A DNA stretch of 64,000 nucleotides. It comes from Thermohalobaculum sp039026375. Its GTDB lineage: Bacteria; Pseudomonadota; Alphaproteobacteria; Rhodobacterales; Rhodobacteraceae. The translations under genes were made by a program, and so were the position numbers. A model generated the notes under the pieces. The model was not told the origin of the DNA and searched no databases. It saw only the letters and a program-made list of their open reading frames with translations. The stretch is from contig JBCCML010000007.1 in the NCBI GenBank assembly GCA_039026375.1, positions 62,001 to 126,000 on the forward strand, read 5' to 3'. Of the stretch, positions 58,346 through 64,000 are shown one piece after another (within the stretch, counting starts at the first letter, position 1; the number at the start of each line of letters is the position of its first letter).

Positions 58346-60016
58346 TCAGCTCGCGTCGACCTGCAAGACCCAGTTGCGGATCAGGGCGCGCTCGAACTCC
58401 TTGGCCCGCCGCATCCAGCCCCGGTGTACGGGCGTTGCGCCCTTGCTGCGGGCCGCCAGATTGTTCGAGAAGATCGCAAAGGCCAATTGCCGCCCGCCCG
58501 GCGTGGCCACATAGCCGGCGAGGCCGCGAATATAGCTCATGGTGCCGGTCTTCGCGACGACGTCCAGTTGGTCATAGTTCAGCGGCACGTCCACGGCAGA
58601 GACATTGTGGACGCGCAGATAGCCCGCAATCGCCCCCGGCAGGCGCGCATGGCGCCCATCCGGCGGTGCCGCGCGGCGCGACAGGGCCATCAGCAGGTCG
58701 ACCATCCGGCGCGGCGATACGCGGCTTTCCGTGGTCAGGCCCGAATGATTGACGAAGCGAAAGCCCAGATCCCCCTGCGGAAAGCCCGCCACCGCCGCGG
58801 CCCAGGCGTTCATCACATCGGCCGATTCCACCAGGGTTTGCGCGTCCATGCCGACCGCGCGGGTGGCGGCAGAGCCGGTAACCTCCGCCGTCAGATTGAC
58901 CGAATAGCGCAGCATATCCCGCACAATCGGCCCCAGCGGGCGCGATTGGTGGGTGGCCAGCACCTGGGCATCCTGGGGCGCGGGGCCAAGGCGGCTGCCC
59001 TCGATCCGCAGGCCCTGTTCAGCGGCCAGGATCGAAAAGACCTCGGCCGCGTACGCCTCCGGCCCCTTCACGGGTAACCAGCGGGCCGCGCGCCCCCGAA
59101 AGGCGCGGCGGGCCATCCGCCATTGTTCGTGCTCGCTGGCGCCGTCAAAGGCGAAGACCGGCGCGCCGGCCCGATCGCTCAGCGCCACGCGCACCCCCTG
59201 CACCGGGGGGCTGAGGCCGTCGGCGGCGGCCTCGACCGACAGGCTGCTGGGTCCGCGCCGCGCGTCCCATTTAAGGTGCACGCGGTTGAAGTTCAGATTG
59301 AGGCCGGAGATCGAGGGGTTGTAGCTGGACACCTCGCCCTGGCTGGGCTCGATCGCGCGCAGTTGTGGCAGGGCCGAGCCATCGGCGATCAGCGCGCCGC
59401 GCACCCGGCGGACGCCGTTGGCGCGCACCTGGGCGACCAGCGGGGCCAGCGCATCGGTGTCCAGTTCGGGATTGCCGCCGCCCGCCAGCACCAGATCGCC
59501 GTCCAACTGGCCGCCATTGATCGGGCCTGCGGCCAGCACCCGTGTCTGGAACCGGTAATCGGATCCCAATGCGTCCAGGGCAAAGGCCGCGGTGGGCAGC
59601 TTTGCGACCGAGGCCGGGGCAAAGGCCTGCCCGGCCTTGTGGCTATCGATGACCAGGCCGGTTTGCAGGTCGACGACCAGCCAGCCGGAGACGCCGGACA
59701 AACGAGCCCGGGCGCGGATGTCTTGTGACGGTTCGGCCTGCGGTTTTGGCGGCAGGAACCCCTGCTGTAGCGCGGGCTGCAACTGAGCCACGCCCGGCGT
59801 GCCAACGCGTGGTTGTGCAGTGCCAGGCAGGCGCCCCTGCTGTAGCGTGGCGCCCAGCCCGGTGGTCACAGGCGCCCCCGCATATGCCTGGGGCGTGGGC
59901 GGCAGCTTCCCCTGCTTCAACGTGGGCTGCAACTGCGCCGACACCGGCGCACCCGCAAGCAGCGGCGCGATAAGCGCTACAATCACCCCAAAGATGAGAC
60001 TGCGGTGGGGCCGCAT
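58346..60016 (-). CDS. dacB: D-alanyl-D-alanine carboxypeptidase/endopeptidase (PBP4, class C)
   Basis: 556-aa S13 serine peptidase acting on peptidoglycan in the periplasm. The ATG at 60016 has GGGAGGGAGG upstream and starts a signal peptide (RSLIFGVIVALIAPLLAGAP). Catalytic motifs are intact: SVAK in APASVAKLPTA, SVN in RYSVNLTAEV, and KTGT in DVVAKTGTMSY. Unusual is a repeat region just after the signal peptide: three copies of LQ-x-LQQG-LPPxPQ-like sequence (about residues 30-90), which may act as a linker. Confidence 0.92.
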   Translation of the reverse strand: MRPHRSLIFGVIVALIAPLLAGAPVSAQLQPTLKQGKLPPTPQAYAGAPVTTGLGATLQQGRLPGTAQPRVGTPGVAQLQPALQQGFLPPKPQAEPSQDIRARARLSGVSGWLVVDLQTGLVIDSHKAGQAFAPASVAKLPTAAFALDALGSDYRFQTRVLAAGPINGGQLDGDLVLAGGGNPELDTDALAPLVAQVRANGVRRVRGALIADGSALPQLRAIEPSQGEVSSYNPSISGLNLNFNRVHLKWDARRGPSSLSVEAAADGLSPPVQGVRVALSDRAGAPVFAFDGASEHEQWRMARRAFRGRAARWLPVKGPEAYAAEVFSILAAEQGLRIEGSRLGPAPQDAQVLATHQSRPLGPIVRDMLRYSVNLTAEVTGSAATRAVGMDAQTLVESADVMNAWAAAVAGFPQGDLGFRFVNHSGLTTESRVSPRRMVDLLMALSRRAAPPDGRHARLPGAIAGYLRVHNVSAVDVPLNYDQLDVVAKTGTMSYIRGLAGYVATPGGRQLAFAIFSNNLAARSKGATPVHRGWMRRAKEFERALIRNWVLQVDAS

Positions 60017-60130
60017 GGCCTCCCTCCCTGCACAATCCATCCCCCCGCCGGTATGCTGCACCACGGCATGGTTCGCTGCAAGGGTTCAGAAAGGGTTAGG
60101 AATGCCGCAGCGCGACCTTTGGTGGGCTTT

Positions 60131-60715
60131 TCAGGTCCAGGCGCCGCTGCCCCGGATCGCCGTCGAAGATGCGCCCGACATGGGCCCCGTCAGCAGCGCC
60201 CAGCCATTGGTGGCACCGCGCCCCAACGTGCCCGCTGCACCCGCCGGCACCCGCAGCCCGGCATAGCGCCGCGCGGTGGGCGACAGACCGGCGCTGAGCT
60301 GTTGTTCCGGACGGCCGAGGACCAGGATCGGAAAGCTCTCGATGATCCAGTCCCAGCGCTGCCAGCGATGGAAACTTGCCAGATTGTCGGCCCCCATCAG
60401 CCAGACAAAGCGCACCCCCGGGTAGCGCCGGGCCAGCCCCTTCAGCGTGTGGGCGGTGTAGGACGAGCCCAGATGCCGCTCGATATCCGTCACCTGGATG
60501 CGGGGGTGGCGTCCGACCAGCGCCCGGCAGGCGGCGGTGCGCCGGTCGATATCGGCTGGGCCGCGCTGCTTCAGGGGATTGCCCGGCGAGACCAGCCACC
60601 AGACCCGGTCCAGCCCCGCCGCCTTCAACGCCCAATCGCTGATATGCAGATGGCCGGGATGCGGCGGATCGAACGAGCCGCCCAACAGGCCGATCCGCTG
60701 GCCGGCCATGGCCAT
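60131..60715 (-). CDS. nadD: Nicotinate-nucleotide adenylyltransferase
   Basis: 194 aa from the ATG at 60715 (AAGGACCC upstream); longer frames are not supported, and a second ATG at 60709 is close. It transfers AMP from ATP to nicotinate mononucleotide in NAD synthesis. Conserved RIGLLGGSFDPPHPGHLHIS with the HxGH-type PHPGH motif, WWLVSPGNPLKQ, and the late ISSTAIR-like GASSTAIR motif. It lies 115 bp past dacB and is divergent from ppk2. Confidence 0.95.
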   Translation of the reverse strand: MAMAGQRIGLLGGSFDPPHPGHLHISDWALKAAGLDRVWWLVSPGNPLKQRGPADIDRRTAACRALVGRHPRIQVTDIERHLGSSYTAHTLKGLARRYPGVRFVWLMGADNLASFHRWQRWDWIIESFPILVLGRPEQQLSAGLSPTARRYAGLRVPAGAAGTLGRGATNGWALLTGPMSGASSTAIRGSGAWT

Positions 60716-60881
60716 GGGTCCTTTGGCGTTCACCGGCGCCCCCCGTTTGTCGGTCGCGCCACCTAGGGCGCGGCCCCCGGTGCTGTCAACCGGTCGCGGG
60801 GCATGTGAAACTTGCATTAAGGGCGCCCCTGCAGAAAGGCTGGGCACCAACCCACATACACCGGCCGCCGAGGGGACAGAC

Positions 60882-61706
60882 ATGGGCAAGAAGAAAGGCC
60901 GCCTGGCCAGCCTGGACATGGATCGCCAGATCAAGCGCTCGGTCTACGAGCAGAAGCTGACCGATCTGCAACTGAAACTGACGCAGATCCAGCAGGCCTA
61001 CCTGTTCTCGGGCGACAGCGCCGTGCTGGTCTTTGAAGGGTGGGATGCCGCCGGCAAGGGCGGGGTGATCCGCCGGATCTCGGCCGCCATGGACCCGCGC
61101 ACCTTCAAGGTCTGGCCCATCGCGGCGCCGCGCGACTATTACAAACGCCGCCACTACCTGGCGCGCTTTGTGGAACGCCTGCCGCCCGATGGCGCGATCT
61201 CGGTCTTCGACCGCTCGTGGTACGGGCGCGTCCTGGTCGAGCGGGTCGAGGGCTTCGCCACGGCAAAGCGCTGGCGCCAGGCCTATGACGAGATCAACCA
61301 GTTCGAAAAGCTCCTGGCCGATGACGGCACGCGGGTGCTGAAGTTTTTCCTCTACATCACGCCGGAAGAACAGCTCAGCCGCTTTGAACAGCGCCTGCAC
61401 GACCCGCTGAAGCAGTGGAAGCTGTCGTTCGAGGATTTCCGCAATCGCGAGCGCTGGGACGACTATGTCAACGCGGTCGAGGATATGCTGGACAAGACCT
61501 CGACCAAAAGCGCGCCCTGGCACGTGATCCCCGCCAACACCAAGAAATGGGCGCGGATCGAGATCATGCAGACGGTGGTGCGCAAGCTCTCGAAGGGTGT
61601 CGATCTGGGCCCCGGCAAAGTGGACGGCAAAATGCTGGATGCTGCGACCGATCACCTGCAGATCCCGGCGGAACTGATGGCGCAGCTAAACGCCCGGCGG
61701 ATCTGA
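60882..61706 (+). CDS. ppk2: Polyphosphate kinase 2 family protein
   Basis: 274 aa, starting MGKKKGRLASLDMDRQIKRS with GAGGGG upstream; the longer open frame lies in the divergent promoter region. Walker A VFEGWDAAGKGGVIRRI, Walker B VFDRSWYGRVLVERVEG, lid region RFEQRLHDPLKQWKLSFEDF. PPK2 enzymes transfer phosphate between polyphosphate and nucleotides; one-domain members of this length act on nucleoside mono- or diphosphates, and the class cannot be fixed by eye. Confidence 0.92.
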   Translation: MGKKKGRLASLDMDRQIKRSVYEQKLTDLQLKLTQIQQAYLFSGDSAVLVFEGWDAAGKGGVIRRISAAMDPRTFKVWPIAAPRDYYKRRHYLARFVERLPPDGAISVFDRSWYGRVLVERVEGFATAKRWRQAYDEINQFEKLLADDGTRVLKFFLYITPEEQLSRFEQRLHDPLKQWKLSFEDFRNRERWDDYVNAVEDMLDKTSTKSAPWHVIPANTKKWARIEIMQTVVRKLSKGVDLGPGKVDGKMLDAATDHLQIPAELMAQLNARRI

Positions 61707-61800
61707 ACACCACGGCGGCGGCGCGAGATTCGGCGTTCCCAGATTTGGCGTCCCCAGATTCAGCGTTGCAAGCAGCGCCCGGCCCGGCGCATTCAGGGGC

Positions 61801-62271
61801 ATGGATACCGCCACCATCGCCCATGAAGACCCCGACAGCGCCGATGCCCGCTGGTGCCTGGCGCAGTACTACGACGCCCTGTCCCAATCGATCGGCGAGC
61901 CGTTCGATGTCTCGCGCAGCCTGGACCCCGACCGCGACGCCCTGCGCCCGCCTTTGGGCTGCTTCCTGATTGCGCGCAGTGCGGGCCAACCCGTCGGTTG
62001 CTGCGGCCTGAAAGGTAACGGGTCAGAGACAGCCGAGATTAAACGGCTTTGGGTGTCCGAGGCCGCCCGCGGCCAGGGCCTGGCCCGCCGCCTGATGGAT
62101 GCGGCGGAGGGGCGTGCCCAAGCCCTCGGCATCACCTGCCTGCGGCTCGACACGAACCGCACCCTGACGGCAGCGATTGCGATGTACCGTGCCACCGGCT
62201 GGACCGAGATCCCAGCCTTTAACGACGAGCCCTACGCCCATTATTGGTTCGAGAAACGGCTGGTCCCCTGA
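61801..62271 (+). CDS. GNAT-family N-acetyltransferase
   Basis: 156 aa. The acetyl-CoA binding motif is IKRLWVSEAARGQGLARRLM near residue 80, followed by RLDTNRTLTAAIAMYRATGW. An N-terminal acidic stretch with QYYDALSQSIGEPFDVSRS precedes the core. Some relatives are MarR-fused or act on small molecules and peptides; the acceptor is not readable. Downstream pcs is 114 bp away. Confidence 0.9.
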   Translation: MDTATIAHEDPDSADARWCLAQYYDALSQSIGEPFDVSRSLDPDRDALRPPLGCFLIARSAGQPVGCCGLKGNGSETAEIKRLWVSEAARGQGLARRLMDAAEGRAQALGITCLRLDTNRTLTAAIAMYRATGWTEIPAFNDEPYAHYWFEKRLVP

Positions 62272-62384
62272 CCGCGTCGAGACCCGCCCTCGGCCCCAAA
62301 CAGTCCCCGGCTTGCACTCAAACGCCATGGCAGGCATGCTATGCGCCTCACGGGAACCAAGACCAACAAACCCAGGGGGGCGCC

Positions 62385-63128
62385 GTGAAGGAGGACCCGC
62401 ACCCACACGAAAAGCGCGAGATCATTACGGCCTATGCCGTGCACGCCTTCACGGCGTCAGGCATCGTGCTCGGGTTCCTGGCGCTGATTGCGATCTTGGA
62501 AGGTGACCTGCTGGCCGTCTTCATCTGGCTGGGGCTGGCCCTCTTTGTGGACGGGACCGACGGCACGCTGGCCCGCAAGGCCCGGGTGCGCGAGGTGACG
62601 CCCAACTTCGACGGCGCAACGCTGGACAACGTCATCGACTATTTCAACTACGTCGCCGTGCCCGCGATGATGATCTACTGGTTCGGGTTCGTGCCCCCGG
62701 GGTGGGAGATCCCGGCCGCCGCGGCGGTGATGGCGGTGTCCTGCTACACCTTCGCCAATCTCAACATGAAGACGCACGACTACTGGTTCCAGGGCTTCCC
62801 GGCGCTGTGGAATCTGGTGGTGCTGTACTTCCATATTCTGGACACGGACCCCTGGACCAACCTGATCGTGCTGGGCATCTGCTGCGTGCTGACCTTTGTG
62901 CCCTGGAAATATGTCCACCCGCTGCGCGTGCGCGACTGGCGGGGGGTGACGATCCCGTTCACTGTGCTGTGGGGGGCGACCTCGATCCGGCTGGTGCTCT
63001 ACGAGGCCGATGGAATCGAGGCGAAGGCTGCCTCGCCCCTGGTCTTCTGGCTGTGGGTCGGGGCGTCCGGCTACTTTCTGGCGCTGACCCTTTGGCGATC
63101 GTTCTGGCCCGAGGCGGGGGAAGGCTGA
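62385..63128 (+). CDS. pcs: Phosphatidylcholine synthase
   Basis: 247-aa inner-membrane enzyme that forms phosphatidylcholine from choline and CDP-diacylglycerol. The GTG at 62385 has AGGGGG 6 nt upstream and gives the usual size; the longer frame crosses the GNAT 3' end. The CDP-alcohol transferase motif is LFVDGTDGTLARKAR followed by VTPNFDGATLDNVIDYFNY with the spaced Asp residues, then about six membrane helices. It fits alphaproteobacteria that make PC, a lipid common in their photosynthetic membranes. Confidence 0.93.
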   Translation: MKEDPHPHEKREIITAYAVHAFTASGIVLGFLALIAILEGDLLAVFIWLGLALFVDGTDGTLARKARVREVTPNFDGATLDNVIDYFNYVAVPAMMIYWFGFVPPGWEIPAAAAVMAVSCYTFANLNMKTHDYWFQGFPALWNLVVLYFHILDTDPWTNLIVLGICCVLTFVPWKYVHPLRVRDWRGVTIPFTVLWGATSIRLVLYEADGIEAKAASPLVFWLWVGASGYFLALTLWRSFWPEAGEG

Positions 63129-63135
63129 TCGCCAG

Positions 63136-63804
63136 TTAGTCGGGCTCCCGCCAACGATGTGCACTGCGTTGGTTTCGGGCTCGGCGAACCACGAGCCGGC
63201 GCAGACATTTTGGCCCGCCCATTTCATTCTGATGCCGCAACCTCATCAGTTGATCGCGCCATCTCCGGTTGGCCCAAGCAGCGTCAGTGTGGTCCTCGGG
63301 CGACATCCGTTCCAATCTGTCCAATGCATCCTGCACCAGCGTTTCCGCGTCGGCGGTGTCCTTTGCCAAAAGCCGTGCAAACGCGATTTCCCGGCGTCGG
63401 CATACCTGCTCGACACGATATCGTTCGGCTTCTGTGTATCCGATCCCGCAATGCATCAGGCGCGCATGACACGTCTCGTGCACGATCGTGAGCGCGATGT
63501 CTTCAACTGGAGCTTTGGGCACATAGTCGCGCGCCAGCCCGCATGCCTTCCGGTCATCGTCGTACCACCCCAGTGATCTCGTTTGCGGCAGATCAACTGC
63601 AATGCCTCCTTCCAGCAAACGCCGCATCAGACGAAAGGTTCGGGGATCGAGGCGTTCGATCAGGTCTATGGCGTCATGAACCTTTGAAATCCACAGCTTG
63701 TCTTGCTCCCAAAACCGCAACACGATGCCGCGATGCGCCGAACATTCCATCAGCCAGTGCCAGAGAATGTACTTCAAGCTTTGATGGATCGCCCGCCGCA
63801 ACAT
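63136..63804 (-). CDS. Unrecognised protein with HExxH-type motif
   Basis: 222 aa, probably cytosolic, basic C-terminus rich in Arg. A central TIVHETCHARLMHCGIGY gives an HExxH-like zinc motif (HETCH), followed 10 residues later by YTEAERYRVEQVC, with an acidic residue where a third ligand could be. This suggests a metalloprotease-like fold, but no family is recognised, and it could be a non-protease metal protein. Start assigned to the ATG at 63804; an ATG at the MECSAH segment is also possible. Convergent with pcs (7 nt). Confidence 0.6.
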   Translation of the reverse strand: MLRRAIHQSLKYILWHWLMECSAHRGIVLRFWEQDKLWISKVHDAIDLIERLDPRTFRLMRRLLEGGIAVDLPQTRSLGWYDDDRKACGLARDYVPKAPVEDIALTIVHETCHARLMHCGIGYTEAERYRVEQVCRRREIAFARLLAKDTADAETLVQDALDRLERMSPEDHTDAAWANRRWRDQLMRLRHQNEMGGPKCLRRLVVRRARNQRSAHRWREPD

Positions 63805-63885
63805 CTCTCGAACCCATCAGATTGCGTTCAATGACACTCGAATGTATGGACGGGCCGACGTGCCCGCAACCGGAGTGAGATCCCC

Positions 63886-64000
63886 ATGGCCAGCTACCAG
63901 TACGTCTACCACATGGACCGGGTCTCCAAGACCTATCCGGGCGGCAAAAAGTGCTTCGAGAACATCCGCTTGAGCTTCCTGCCCGGCGTCAAGATCGGCG
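63886..64000 (+). CDS. ettA: ABC-F protein EttA, 5' part
   Basis: First 38 residues only; the rest lies beyond the window. MASYQYVYHMDRVSKTYPGG, then KKCFENIRLSFLPGVKIG, is the typical start of EttA, the ABC-F ATPase that gates the first translation elongation cycle in the ribosomal E site. The Walker A would follow just past the window end. Confidence 0.88.
   Translation, partial: MASYQYVYHMDRVSKTYPGGKKCFENIRLSFLPGVKIG

Noticed and set aside
1..64000. CRISPR arrays, insertion sequences, tRNA or rRNA genes, puc (LH2) genes
   Set aside because: No regularly spaced repeats, transposase frames, cloverleaf-like segments or pucBA-like small frames were found by eye.

Overview
The window is most of a photosynthesis gene cluster of an aerobic anoxygenic phototroph, most likely a Rhodobacteraceae (Roseobacter-group) alphaproteobacterium. 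The assignment rests on five things: the superoperon bchF-N-B-H-L-M-lhaA-puhA-puhB, the oxygen-dependent cyclase pair acsF/bciE with no bchE, the spheroidene-type carotenoid set crtA-I-B-C-D-E-F, the PpsR/PpaA regulator pair, and dense 4-nt ATGA overlaps between genes. All functions are inferred from reading the sequence; no database search was run.

Layout. 1-12.8 kb is general metabolism: the end of an argE-like gene, mepA, a phytase-like lipoprotein, a LOG protein, dapD, a duplicated cassette of unrecognised genes, dapE, a GGDEF-EAL protein, and a coupled SDR / enolase-superfamily / small-protein operon. 12.9-20.7 kb holds hemE, a membrane protein, then (minus strand) hemA, puhE, acsF, bciE, puhB and puhA. 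20.8-30.8 kb is lhaA-bchM-L-H-B-N-F (minus). 30.9-33.4 kb carries ppaA/aerR and ppsR. 33.3-37.7 kb is bchO-D-I-crtA (minus). 37.8-41 kb is crtI-crtB-tspO, followed by a TonB-dependent receptor, then crtC-crtD (minus) and crtE-crtF-bchC-bchX, three tiny ORFs, bchY-bchZ-pufQ-pufB-pufA (plus). 54.4-64 kb returns to housekeeping: flotillin/NfeD, a small XRE regulator, dacB, nadD, ppk2, pcs and the start of ettA.

How it works together. HemA and HemE feed porphyrin synthesis. BchI/D/H insert Mg, BchM methylates, AcsF/BciE close ring E, BchL/N/B and BchX/Y/Z reduce the ring, and BchF and BchC finish the side chain, giving bacteriochlorophyllide a. CrtE-B-I-C-D-F-A should make spheroidenone-type carotenoids. 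PuhA/B/E, LhaA and PufQ/B/A belong to the RC-LH1 complex. Repressor boxes of the form TGT-N12-ACA, usually paired 7-8 bp apart, lie at crtA/crtI, crtD/crtE, bchC and bchF/ppaA, and one lies directly at hemE, so one PpsR-type regulon covers pigment and early tetrapyrrole genes.

The most unusual points are: (1) the puf operon stops after pufA, with no pufL, pufM, pufC or pufX before the flotillin gene; (2) bchG, bchP and puhC are also absent from their customary places, so this cluster cannot build a reaction centre by itself; (3) three overlapping small ORFs, each with its own strong GGAGG site, sit between bchX and bchY; (4) the conserved crtC frame has no usual start codon and is nested in the 3' end of crtD; (5) a TonB-dependent receptor sits inside the carotenoid cluster.
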